DNA from: Betaproteobacteria bacterium
GTDB lineage: Bacteria > Pseudomonadota > Gammaproteobacteria > Burkholderiales > Burkholderiaceae_C
Assembly (NCBI GenBank): GCA_009923895.1
Contig: RFSP01000048.1
Coordinates: 1-10,201 of the forward strand
Length of the DNA: 10,201 nucleotides
Direction of reading: 5' to 3'
Both the position numbers and the translations under genes were made by a program. This document shows, piece after piece, positions 1 to 8,174 of the stretch. The first letter of the stretch is position 1; each line of letters opens with the position of its first letter. The notes beneath the pieces were generated by a model. It saw only the letters and a program-made list of their open reading frames with translations, was not told where the DNA came from and made no database searches.

Positions 1-1
1 C

Positions 2-2101
2 TCACCACAATCCAGAAGGCGACGCAAGCAGGAGCAAGTCAGCAGCGTCGAGGCGCTGATCAAGGACCTCTCCGAGCTGAAAGTGGGCGACCCGGTGGTG
101 CATGTCAACCACGGCATTGGGCGTTATCAGGGTTTGATCGAAATCGATGCGGGCGATGGCCCTTCGGAGTTCTTGCATCTTGAATACGCCGACCGTGCCA
201 CTCTCTATGTGCCGGTGTCACAGCTGCATTTGATTGGCCGCTATACAGGCGTGAGCGCTGACGAGGCGCCTTTGCATCGGCTGGGATCGGGACAATGGGA
301 AAAAGCCCGCAGAAAAGCCGCAGAACAGGTCCGCGACACAGCGGCGGAACTGCTCAACCTTTACGCGCGTCGAGCGGCCCGCGAGGGTTATTCGCATCGA
401 TTCTCCGCGCACGACTACGAAGCCTTTGCCTCCAGCTTCGGGTTTGAAGAAACCGCTGACCAGCGCGCGGCCATCCATGCGGTCATCCAGGACTTGGTCA
501 GCCCCCGCCCGATGGACCGCCTGGTGTGCGGCGACGTCGGATTTGGCAAGACAGAAGTGGCCTTGCGAGCGGCCTTCGTGGCGGTGCACGCCGGCAAGCA
601 GGTGGCCTTCTTGGCCCCCACGACCCTGTTGGCAGAACAGCACTTTCAAACGCTGTCAGATCGATTTGGCAAGTGGCCTGTCAAGATCGCCGAGTTGTCT
701 CGCTTTCGCTCGGCCAAAGAGGTCAAGGCCGCCATCGAAGGCTTAGAAGACGGCACCGTGGACATTGTGGTGGGCACCCACAAATTGCTCAGTCAAGACG
801 TGAAGTTCAAACGCCTGGGCCTGCTCATCATCGACGAAGAACACCGCTTCGGCGTGCGTCACAAGGAAGCCATGAAAGCCCTGCGGGCCGAGGTGGACGT
901 GTTGACCCTCACCGCCACACCCATTCCCAGAACGCTGGGCATGGCCTTGGAAGGGCTGCGTGATCTGTCCGTGATCGCCACCGCACCGCAGCGACGTCTT
1001 GCCATCAAGACCTTTGTGCGAAACGAAGGCTCTGGCGTCATTCGAGAGGCCGTCTTGCGAGAGCTCAAGCGCGGTGGTCAGGTCTACTTTTTGCACAACG
1101 AAGTGGAAACCATTGCGAATCGCGCAGACAAACTGGCCGAGCTCCTTCCCGAGGCCCGCATTGCCATCGCCCACGGTCAACTGCCAGAGCGCGAGCTCGA
1201 GCAGGTGATGAGAGACTTCGTGGCCCAGCGGTACAACCTGTTGCTGTGCTCGACCATCATCGAAACGGGCATTGATGTCCCCACGGCCAACACCATCGTG
1301 ATCTCTCGGGCCGACAAGTTCGGCCTTGCGCAGCTCCACCAACTCCGAGGCCGCGTGGGACGCAGCCACCATCAAGCCTATGCCTACCTCCTGGTGCCCG
1401 ACGTGGAAGGGTTGACCAAACCCGCTGCGCAGCGCTTGGACGCCATACAAAGCATGGAAGAGTTGGGGTCCGGTTTTTATCTGGCCATGCACGACCTGGA
1501 AATTCGCGGCGCTGGCGAGGTCCTGGGCGAGCATCAAAGTGGCAACATGATGGAGATTGGCTTTCAGCTCTACAACGAGATGCTCGCCGAGGCCGTTCGC
1601 TCATTGAAAGCCGGGCGAGAGCCCGACTTGTTGTCTCCTTTGTCCGCCACCACCGAAATCAACCTGCATGCGCCAGCTTTGCTGCCCGACGCGTACTGCG
1701 GCGACGTCCACACCCGTTTGAATTTGTACAAGCGCCTGGCCACGGCCAGCACCTCCGAGCAGCTGGACCGCTTGCTCGAGGAGCTCACCGATCGCTTTGG
1801 CCGTCTGCCACCTCAGGGGCAGGTGCTGTTTGAAACGCACCGACTTCGGGTCTTGGCCAAACCCTATGGGGTGCTCAAGATTGATGCAGGACCCAAGCTG
1901 ATGGGCATCACCTTTCGACCCAATCCACCCGTTGATGCAGCCAAAATCATTGCCTTGGTTCAAAAGCAACGTTCGATCCGCCTGGCTGGCAATGACAAGC
2001 TGCGCATCGAGCGTGAGATTGACGACCCCCGAGACCGCGCGCAGTTCATCCGCGACATTCTTCGCAGCCTGGGGGCGCCTGTGGCGCAGACGGACGGATA
2101 A
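2..2101 (+). CDS. mfd: Transcription-repair coupling factor Mfd (5' end outside the window)
   Basis: Mfd is a DNA translocase that removes RNA polymerase stalled at lesions and recruits UvrA for nucleotide excision repair. The open frame runs in from the left edge with no stop. The GTG at 83 is internal, because the codons before it read as typical Mfd sequence leading into the polymerase-interaction domain. About 699 residues are visible, so the N-terminal UvrB-like part (about 450 residues in a typical protein of about 1,150) lies outside. Numbered from base 2, the protein shows the CarD-like RNAP-interaction domain (VNHGIGRY near residue 35), the relay-helix region, Walker A GDVGFGKT (177-184), DEEH box (278-281), TATPIPRT motif III (304-311) and RGRVGR motif VI (449-454). 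The RecG-like TRG region (DLEIRGAGEVLGEHQSG) and the C-terminal D7 domain follow. No key motif is missing. It is probably the first visible gene of an mfd-serB-amidase transcription unit. Confidence 0.97.
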   Translation, partial: SPQSRRRRKQEQVSSVEALIKDLSELKVGDPVVHVNHGIGRYQGLIEIDAGDGPSEFLHLEYADRATLYVPVSQLHLIGRYTGVSADEAPLHRLGSGQWEKARRKAAEQVRDTAAELLNLYARRAAREGYSHRFSAHDYEAFASSFGFEETADQRAAIHAVIQDLVSPRPMDRLVCGDVGFGKTEVALRAAFVAVHAGKQVAFLAPTTLLAEQHFQTLSDRFGKWPVKIAELSRFRSAKEVKAAIEGLEDGTVDIVVGTHKLLSQDVKFKRLGLLIIDEEHRFGVRHKEAMKALRAEVDVLTLTATPIPRTLGMALEGLRDLSVIATAPQRRLAIKTFVRNEGSGVIREAVLRELKRGGQVYFLHNEVETIANRADKLAELLPEARIAIAHGQLPERELEQVMRDFVAQRYNLLLCSTIIETGIDVPTANTIVISRADKFGLAQLHQLRGRVGRSHHQAYAYLLVPDVEGLTKPAAQRLDAIQSMEELGSGFYLAMHDLEIRGAGEVLGEHQSGNMMEIGFQLYNEMLAEAVRSLKAGREPDLLSPLSATTEINLHAPALLPDAYCGDVHTRLNLYKRLATASTSEQLDRLLEELTDRFGRLPPQGQVLFETHRLRVLAKPYGVLKIDAGPKLMGITFRPNPPVDAAKIIALVQKQRSIRLAGNDKLRIEREIDDPRDRAQFIRDILRSLGAPVAQTDG

Positions 2102-2109
2102 TTCGGCCC

Positions 2110-2814
2110 ATGTCGACCCTCCCAGGACTTGAACTTCGCCACGTCCCCCAGGGCCTGCGCCTGAGCGACTTCAAATTGGTCGCCTTCGACATGGATTCCA
2201 CGCTGATCAACATTGAGTGCGTGGATGAAATTGCCGACCTGGTGGGAAAAAAGGCAGAGGTGGCAGCCATCACCGAGGCGGCGATGCGCGGAGAGATTGC
2301 GGATTACAAAGAGAGTTTGCGTCGCCGAGTGGCACTTCTGGCTGGCGCGCCCGAGTCTGCGCTTCAAACCATCTACGACGAACGATTGCGCCTGAATCCT
2401 GGCGTGGAGACGTTTGTGCAAGCCTGCCAACAAGCGGGCATGAAGACCTTGCTGATTTCTGGGGGATTCACGTTTTTCAGCGAACGCATTCGTCAGCGTC
2501 TGGGCCTGGATTTTGCGCGAGCCAACACGCTGGGGGTGGCCTCCGGTCGCCTCACCGGCACCTTGTTGGAACGTCCCTGGGGAGACATTGTGGACGGGGC
2601 AGAAAAGCGGCGGGTGCTGTTGGAAGTGTGTGAGCTTCTGGGCATAGACACCCGTCAAGCCATTGCCGTGGGCGATGGTGCCAACGATGTTCCCATGATG
2701 ACTGCGGCGGGATTGTCGATTGCTTACCACCCCAAACCCGCCGTCGCCAAGCAAGCCATGGTTTCCATCCTCGAAGGAGGATTGGACCGGGCCTTGGAGA
2801 TTTTTGCTTCTTGA
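2110..2814 (+). CDS. serB: Phosphoserine phosphatase SerB
   Basis: This enzyme dephosphorylates O-phosphoserine, the last step of L-serine synthesis, in the cytoplasm. The 234-residue protein is a HAD-superfamily hydrolase with all four motifs. Motif I is DMDST, with nucleophile D27 and acid/base D29. Motif II is Ser117 in LISGG. The motif III lysine is K166 in GAEKRR. Motif IV is GDGANDVPMM (188-197), with Mg-binding D189 and D193. The cap segment CVDEIADLVGKKAEVAAIT following motif I is typical of SerB. It is shorter than E. coli SerB (322 residues) because it lacks the N-terminal ACT-like region, which is common for short betaproteobacterial forms. The ATG at 2110 lies 8 bases after the mfd stop, and the N-terminus has the right length before motif I. 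I see no strong ribosome binding site, which fits translational coupling to mfd. Confidence 0.96.
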   Translation: MSTLPGLELRHVPQGLRLSDFKLVAFDMDSTLINIECVDEIADLVGKKAEVAAITEAAMRGEIADYKESLRRRVALLAGAPESALQTIYDERLRLNPGVETFVQACQQAGMKTLLISGGFTFFSERIRQRLGLDFARANTLGVASGRLTGTLLERPWGDIVDGAEKRRVLLEVCELLGIDTRQAIAVGDGANDVPMMTAAGLSIAYHPKPAVAKQAMVSILEGGLDRALEIFAS

Positions 2815-2820
2815 GATCTC

Positions 2821-4263
2821 ATGCAAGACCTCCTTGAGCTCAGCGCCCTGGACTTGTCCCAGGCCATCCACGCTCGACAAGTCTCCTGCGAAGAGGTCAT
2901 GAAAGCCGCCCTGCAGCGCATCGAGGAGCAAAACCCCACTTTCAACGCCATTGTCCAATTGGCTCCCGCGCAGCAGCTGCTGCAGCAGGCCATCTCTCAC
3001 GACACCTTGTTGGCACAGGGGCGCTCGAAAGGGTGGCTTCATGGCATCCCCGTGGCGATCAAAGATCTGGCCCACGCAGAAGGATTCTTCACCACCTCGG
3101 GCTCCCGGGTGCAGCGCCAATTTCTTCCGACACAAGACAGCGTTCATGTGGCGCGCATGAAAGCGGCCGGCGCGGTGGTCATTGGCAAAACCAACACGCC
3201 AGAATTTGGCTTGGGCTCCAACACCTATAACGCGGTTTTTGGATCCACCGGCAACGCTTGGGATCCCAGCCGCACCAGCGGTGGCAGCAGCGGGGGGGCC
3301 GCTGTGGCCTTGGCGCGCCGCATGTTATGGGTGGCCGATGGGTCGGACTTTATGGGCTCTTTGCGCAACCCTGCCGCATGGAATCATGTCTTCGGTCTTC
3401 GGCCGAGCCAGGGTCGGGTGCCCGGATGGCCCAAGCTCGATGTGTGGATCAGTCAGCTCGGCACAGACGGACCCATGGCACGCCATGTGCGAGATCTGGC
3501 CCGGCTGCTGGACGTGCAAGCCGGATACGACCCACGTGTGCCGTTGTCATTGGAGTCGGACCCCGATTCCTTTGTGCCCGCTCCCGGTCAGTCGGTCAAG
3601 GGATTGCGGGTGGGATGGTTGGGCGATCTTCAAGGGTACCTGGCCACCGAAGACGGCATCCTTGAAGTTTGCGAATCCGCGCTCCTGACACTGCAACGCG
3701 CCGGCGCCCAGGTCGAAACCGCTCGCCTCGGCATGGAGCCGACATTGCTCTGGGAGGCGTGGCTGGTCTGGCGACAAGCCCTGGTGGCCTCCAACATTTC
3801 GGCGGTGCTGGCACAACCTGGCGCACGAGAGCTCACCAAACCCGAAGCGCTTTGGGAAGCCGATCGGGCGCAGACATTGAAGTTTGAATCCTTCATGCAG
3901 GCCAGCGCCATACGCACCCAATACTTCCAACGCATGTTGGAACTCTTCCAACAATTCGACGTCCTGGCACTGCCCTCGGCACAAGTGTGGCCTTTCTCGC
4001 GAGAGCTGGACTGGCCGAGGTCCATCGGGACACGTTCCATGGACACCTACCACCGCTGGATGGAGGTCACCCTCTACGCCACCTTTGCGGGGCTCCCCGC
4101 CTTGAGCGTTCCCGCGGGCTTTGATGGCTCGCAACGCTGGCCCATGGGATTGCAGCTCATTGGAAAACCGCGCGCAGAACGCGAGTTGCTGTGCGCGGGT
4201 GCAGCCTACGAGGCCTTGATCCCAGAGCTCATGGCGCGCAGGCCTCCCCCTCTTCAATTCTGA
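2821..4263 (+). CDS. Amidase-signature family amidase (substrate unknown)
   Basis: This is a 480-residue amidase-signature hydrolase, which splits C-N amide bonds through a Ser-cisSer-Lys triad. All three residues can be placed: Lys81 in PVAIKDL, cis-Ser156 in TSGGSSGGAAVALA, and nucleophile Ser180 in GSDFMGSLRNPAAW. The 24-residue spacing between the two serines equals that in FAAH and S. aureus GatA. The GSDxMGSLRNPAA variant and the WP(M)GLQLIGKP C-terminal segment resemble stand-alone proteobacterial amidases. It is unlikely to be GatA, because that lacks this variant and no gatB or gatC is adjacent. The substrate cannot be read from sequence. There is no signal peptide, so it is probably cytoplasmic. 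The start lies 6 bases after the serB stop, so it is probably co-transcribed with mfd-serB, although no functional link to serine synthesis is evident. It ends 8 bases from the convergent hrpA stop. Confidence 0.92.
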   Translation: MQDLLELSALDLSQAIHARQVSCEEVMKAALQRIEEQNPTFNAIVQLAPAQQLLQQAISHDTLLAQGRSKGWLHGIPVAIKDLAHAEGFFTTSGSRVQRQFLPTQDSVHVARMKAAGAVVIGKTNTPEFGLGSNTYNAVFGSTGNAWDPSRTSGGSSGGAAVALARRMLWVADGSDFMGSLRNPAAWNHVFGLRPSQGRVPGWPKLDVWISQLGTDGPMARHVRDLARLLDVQAGYDPRVPLSLESDPDSFVPAPGQSVKGLRVGWLGDLQGYLATEDGILEVCESALLTLQRAGAQVETARLGMEPTLLWEAWLVWRQALVASNISAVLAQPGARELTKPEALWEADRAQTLKFESFMQASAIRTQYFQRMLELFQQFDVLALPSAQVWPFSRELDWPRSIGTRSMDTYHRWMEVTLYATFAGLPALSVPAGFDGSQRWPMGLQLIGKPRAERELLCAGAAYEALIPELMARRPPPLQF

Positions 4264-4271
4264 CAACCGCC

Positions 4272-7200
4272 TCAGTGGCTCAGTTGAGCCCACACCTTCT
4301 CCAAGCGTTTGACGCTCACCGGTTGAGGTGTGCGCAGTTCTTGGGCGAACAAGCTCACCCGCAATTCCTCGAGCAACCAACGGAACTCTTCCAAGCGTCC
4401 GTCGGTGCCGCCCTTGAGTTCTGAGAGTCGCTTGAGATACCGTTGCTCCAGCGGCTTGAGCTCCGAGAGCCGGGCTTCATCCCGTGCAGGGTCCAAGCGG
4501 ATCTTGTCCAGCCTCAAAGTGACCGCTTTCAGATATCGGGGAAAGTGCTGCAGCGTGTCCCAAGGGGTGTCTCGCAGGAAGTTTTTGCCGCACAAACGGC
4601 TCAAGTGCTGCTGGATGTCTTCTTGAATGGCTCTCGACAGCCGTGCGTCCTTGAGCTTTTTCTGTGCTGCATTCCACTCCGTCAGAATGCCCAAGGTCAA
4701 TCGAGAAATCTCTTGAGCGATCAAGGTTAAGCGCGGACGGCCCTGAGCCAGTCGTGCCGAAAACGCCTCCTTGTCCAAGGGCAATGGATCCATCAGGAAG
4801 GATCGATCCAGTGACAGGTCCAGCAACTGCGATCTCAATTCCTCCCAGGTACCGAGGGCCAGGTAGCCCGCAGCCAGGCGGGTGGCGTCTGGCAAGTTTC
4901 GCTCCAGAAATTTCAAGGCCTCCTTCAATTGCAAAGCCAACAGACGACGCAAGCCCGCGCGGTGATGCCCTGCGGCAATGCCAGGATCGTCGTAGACCTC
5001 CAGGGTCACGTGAGTGCCCCGATCCACCAGCGCCGGGAATCCCACCAACACTTGCTTGCCTCGCCTGACCTCCATGAGCTCCGGCAGCACACCAAACGTC
5101 CAATCGGTGTACTCGGCGGCATCGACCGCTGTCGACGGTTCGACCACTTGGGGCTCATCGCGCGATGCCCGCACTTGCAACGCCGCCAACGCTTGGAATG
5201 CACTTCTGGCCTGCGCGCCCCATTGCAACTTCATGGAGGCCAGATTTCTCCCCATCTCCAAATGGCGCCCGTCATCGTCCACCAGCTTGAAGTTCATGAA
5301 CAAGTGCGGCGGCAAGCCCTCCAGCTTGAAATCCTGCCTCACCACGGGCAATTGGGTGCGCTCCCTGACCGCTTGACGCAACACCTCCACGAGGTCTCCC
5401 TGGGCAAAGGGAGCCGATTCGCAGAAATGGGCTGCAAAGTCCTGCAATGGCAGCAACCGGGAGCGGGCCTTTTGATGCAAGGTCTTCAACAAGGCCATCA
5501 CCTTTTCTTTCAGAAGACCCGGCACCAACCACTGCGCCACCTCTTCGCTGGCTTGGTTCAATGCAAACAGCGGCAACGTCACGGTGACGCCATCTTGGAC
5601 GTTCCCCGGCTCGTGCAGATAGGTCACTGCACAGTCCACGCCTCCTAAGCGGATGAATTTGGGGAAGGCCGACGAGGTCACACCCGCAGCGTCGTGCCGC
5701 ATCAGCGCTTCTTTGGACAGCTTCAAGAGGTCGGGGTTCTCACGCGACGCCGATTGCAGCCAACGCTCCAGCGTGGATCCCGAGACCACGTGAGCGGGCA
5801 GGTGTTTGTCATAAAAAGCGAAGATCAACTCGGGATCCACCAGCACGTCTTGTCGACGGGCCTTGTGTTCCAACTCCTGAATCTGCTTGACCAGCTTGCG
5901 GTTGTGCATCAAGAAAGGCAACCGCGCATCCCAACCCTCTTCCACCAACGCGCTGCGAATGAATATCTCGCGCGCTTTGACCGGCTCGACCGATCCAAAG
6001 TGGACCCGGCGTTGGTTGTAAATCACCAATCCATAGAGGGTGGCGCGCTCAAAAGCCACCACTTGAGCAGACTTCTTTTCCCAGTGCGGCTCCAACAATT
6101 GCCGCTTCAAAAGGTGCCCTGCCACCGCCGTGATCCACTGCGGCTCGATGGTGGCCAGTCCCCTGCCGTACAACCGCGTGGTCTCCACCAATTCCGCCGC
6201 CATCAGCCAGCGACCTGGGCGCTTGCTCAGGTGTGCCCCAGGGTGTCGCCAGAATTTGATGCCACGCGCCCCCAGGTACCACTCGTCCTCGTCACTCTTG
6301 CATCCCACATTGCCCAAGAGCCCCGCGAGCATGGACAAATGAACCTGCTCGTAAGTGGCATCGCTGCCATTCAAACGCCAACCATGCTCGGCCGCCACCG
6401 TGTGCAGCTGGGCGTAGACGTCTCGCCATTCGCGAACCCTTCTGGGATTGATGAAGTGGGCTCGCAGTCGCTGTTCCTGCTGTCGATGGCTGAGCTTGTG
6501 CAAGGCTGCCTCACCAGATGGCCCGTGAGCGCCCCCGCGCCCTTGTTCCACCCATCGCCAGAGTTTGAGAAACCCCATGAACTCCGAGCGTTCGTCATCA
6601 AAGAGCTTGTGCTTTTCATCAGCGGCCTGGGCCTGATCGAGCGGCCGGTCTCGGGGGTCTTGCACACTGAGCGCCGAGGCGATCACCAACACCTCGCTCA
6701 ACGCCTCACGGTTGCGGCCCTCCAAAATCATGCGACCAATGCGCGGATCCAAAGGCAAGCGAGCGAGCTCTTGCCCCAAAGGGGTCAATTCCTGCTGGTC
6801 GTCCACGGCGTGCAGCTCGGCCAAAAGCGCATAACCGTCTGCGATGGCTTTGCGCGGCGGGGCCTCGAGAAACGGAAACGACTCCACGGCGCCCAGCTTG
6901 AGCGACTTCATGCGCAAAATCACACCCGCCAATGACGAGCGCAAGATTTCCGGGTCTGTGAAGGCCGAGCGAGAGCCAAAGTCTTTTTCGTCATACAAGC
7001 GAATGCAGACGCCTTCGGCCACCCGGCCACAACGCCCTGCCCTTTGCTGGGCCGCGGCCTGGCTGATGGGCTCTACCTGCAATTGCTCCACTTTGGCTCG
7101 ATAGCTGTAGCGCTTGACGCGAGCCAGGCCCGAGTCGATCACGTATCGAATGCCCGGAACGGTCAACGACGTCTCTGCCACGTTGGTGGACAAGACAATT

Positions 7201-8123
7201 CGACGTCCGTGGCTGGGCTTGAAGACGCGGTCCTGCTCGGCCTGCGACAACCTGGCAAACAAAGGCAAAACGTCTGGTGCGGGTCCGCCCCGCAGACCCT
7301 GGTTCAAGTGCCGGGTCCAATGTTTGGTCAAGTGGTCCGAAGCCTCACGGATTTCTCTCTCCCCGGGCAAGAACACCAAGATGTCGCCCGGACCCTGCCG
7401 CCACAGCTCGTCCACTGCATCAGACAAGGCATCCATCAACCCGTGATCCTGAGACTCTTCAAAAGGCCGCCATCTGATCTCCACCGGAAACAGGCGCCCC
7501 GACACACTGATGACAGGAGCAGGCCCCTGGGCCGACGCAAAGTGCTGGGCGAACCGGTCGGCGTCGATGGTGGCCGAGGTCACCACCACCTTCAAGTCGG
7601 GTCGGCGAGGCAACAACTGCCGCAAGTAGCCCAACAAAAAATCAATGTTCAGACTTCTTTCATGGGCCTCATCGATGATGAGCGTGTCGTAGGCGCGCAG
7701 CAACGGGTCTGACTGCGTCTCCGCCAACAAGATGCCGTCGGTCATCAACTTGACAGAAGCGCCGGGTTGAAAACGATCGTGGAATCGCACCTTGTAGCCC
7801 ACCACCTCGCCCAAAGGGGTGCCCAGTTCTTGTGCAATCCGTTGTGCGACGCTGGATGCCGCGATACGACGCGGTTGGGTGTGCCCAATGAGTCCTTGGC
7901 CGCCGGCGCCCCATCCCCGCCCCAGTTCCAGGGCGATTTTGGGCAGCTGTGTGGTCTTGCCCGATCCCGTCTCACCACACACAATGACCACTTGATGATC
8001 TCTCAAGGCTTGCGCGATCTCGTGCCTTCTGGCGCTGACCGGCAAGGACTCGGGATACTCCCAGGCCGGTACGGGTGTGGCAGGCGGTCGTGAAGGGCGT
8101 CGAGGAGTGTGTTGCGGGTCCAC
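4272..8123 (-). CDS. hrpA: ATP-dependent RNA helicase HrpA (DEAH box)
   Basis: HrpA is a large DEAH/RHA helicase that remodels RNA. E. coli HrpA acts on mRNA processing and on stalled or collided ribosomes. Counting from the GTG at 8123 the protein has 1,283 residues, close to E. coli HrpA (1,300). Motifs in order are the N-terminal YPESLPVS lead-in, Walker A GETGSGKT (50-57), motif Ia TQPRR, DEAH (151-154), SAT (183-185), TNVAETSLTVPGI and QRAGRCGR motif VI (360-367). The helicase-associated HA2 and OB-fold regions follow, then the long C-terminal DUF3418 region typical of HrpA, which separates it from the shorter HrpB. The start is uncertain. The frame stays open to 8375, but that would overlap argA and encode non-family sequence. 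No ATG lies between the lead-in and the argA start; in-frame GTG codons begin at 8123, 8150 and 8171, none with a clear ribosome binding site. The gene converges on the amidase and diverges from argA. Confidence 0.95.
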   Translation of the reverse strand: MDPQHTPRRPSRPPATPVPAWEYPESLPVSARRHEIAQALRDHQVVIVCGETGSGKTTQLPKIALELGRGWGAGGQGLIGHTQPRRIAASSVAQRIAQELGTPLGEVVGYKVRFHDRFQPGASVKLMTDGILLAETQSDPLLRAYDTLIIDEAHERSLNIDFLLGYLRQLLPRRPDLKVVVTSATIDADRFAQHFASAQGPAPVISVSGRLFPVEIRWRPFEESQDHGLMDALSDAVDELWRQGPGDILVFLPGEREIREASDHLTKHWTRHLNQGLRGGPAPDVLPLFARLSQAEQDRVFKPSHGRRIVLSTNVAETSLTVPGIRYVIDSGLARVKRYSYRAKVEQLQVEPISQAAAQQRAGRCGRVAEGVCIRLYDEKDFGSRSAFTDPEILRSSLAGVILRMKSLKLGAVESFPFLEAPPRKAIADGYALLAELHAVDDQQELTPLGQELARLPLDPRIGRMILEGRNREALSEVLVIASALSVQDPRDRPLDQAQAADEKHKLFDDERSEFMGFLKLWRWVEQGRGGAHGPSGEAALHKLSHRQQEQRLRAHFINPRRVREWRDVYAQLHTVAAEHGWRLNGSDATYEQVHLSMLAGLLGNVGCKSDEDEWYLGARGIKFWRHPGAHLSKRPGRWLMAAELVETTRLYGRGLATIEPQWITAVAGHLLKRQLLEPHWEKKSAQVVAFERATLYGLVIYNQRRVHFGSVEPVKAREIFIRSALVEEGWDARLPFLMHNRKLVKQIQELEHKARRQDVLVDPELIFAFYDKHLPAHVVSGSTLERWLQSASRENPDLLKLSKEALMRHDAAGVTSSAFPKFIRLGGVDCAVTYLHEPGNVQDGVTVTLPLFALNQASEEVAQWLVPGLLKEKVMALLKTLHQKARSRLLPLQDFAAHFCESAPFAQGDLVEVLRQAVRERTQLPVVRQDFKLEGLPPHLFMNFKLVDDDGRHLEMGRNLASMKLQWGAQARSAFQALAALQVRASRDEPQVVEPSTAVDAAEYTDWTFGVLPELMEVRRGKQVLVGFPALVDRGTHVTLEVYDDPGIAAGHHRAGLRRLLALQLKEALKFLERNLPDATRLAAGYLALGTWEELRSQLLDLSLDRSFLMDPLPLDKEAFSARLAQGRPRLTLIAQEISRLTLGILTEWNAAQKKLKDARLSRAIQEDIQQHLSRLCGKNFLRDTPWDTLQHFPRYLKAVTLRLDKIRLDPARDEARLSELKPLEQRYLKRLSELKGGTDGRLEEFRWLLEELRVSLFAQELRTPQPVSVKRLEKVWAQLSH

Positions 8124-8174
8124 AGGGCGCGCATTATGCGCATGCGGCACAATCGCAGTGCAGCAGATCACGAC
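8124..8174. promoter_or_regulatory. Divergent hrpA/argA spacer with overlapping palindromes
   Basis: This spacer of about 50 bases should hold the promoters of both divergent genes. It contains an inverted repeat, GCGCATTATGCGC at 8129-8141 (6-base arms, one central T). This overlaps the palindromes ATGCGCAT (8136-8143) and CGCATGCG (8139-8146). Read on the minus strand, CATAAT (8137 to 8132) matches five of six bases of the -10 consensus, but I find no convincing -35 for it, and no clear promoter for argA. Calling this regulatory is inference from position and symmetry. If hrpA starts at 8150 or 8171, most of it would be coding. Confidence 0.35.

Noticed and set aside
743..1537. A 264-codon open frame on the minus strand inside mfd
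   Set aside because: It is antisense to the Mfd helicase motifs and has no recognisable features.
1960..3147. A 395-codon open frame on the minus strand opposite mfd, serB and the amidase
   Set aside because: It spans three well-supported plus-strand genes, has no recognisable domain, and long antisense frames are expected in GC-rich coding DNA.
4277..4290. Inverted repeat GGCTCA-GT-TGAGCC between the convergent amidase and hrpA genes, as a terminator
   Set aside because: The arms are only 6 bases with a 2-base loop, there is no T-run on either side, and it lies inside the last codons of hrpA.
5694..6935. A 413-codon open frame on the plus strand inside hrpA
   Set aside because: It is antisense to conserved HrpA sequence, and its protein is rich in His, Gln and Arg without any family motif, typical of a shadow frame.
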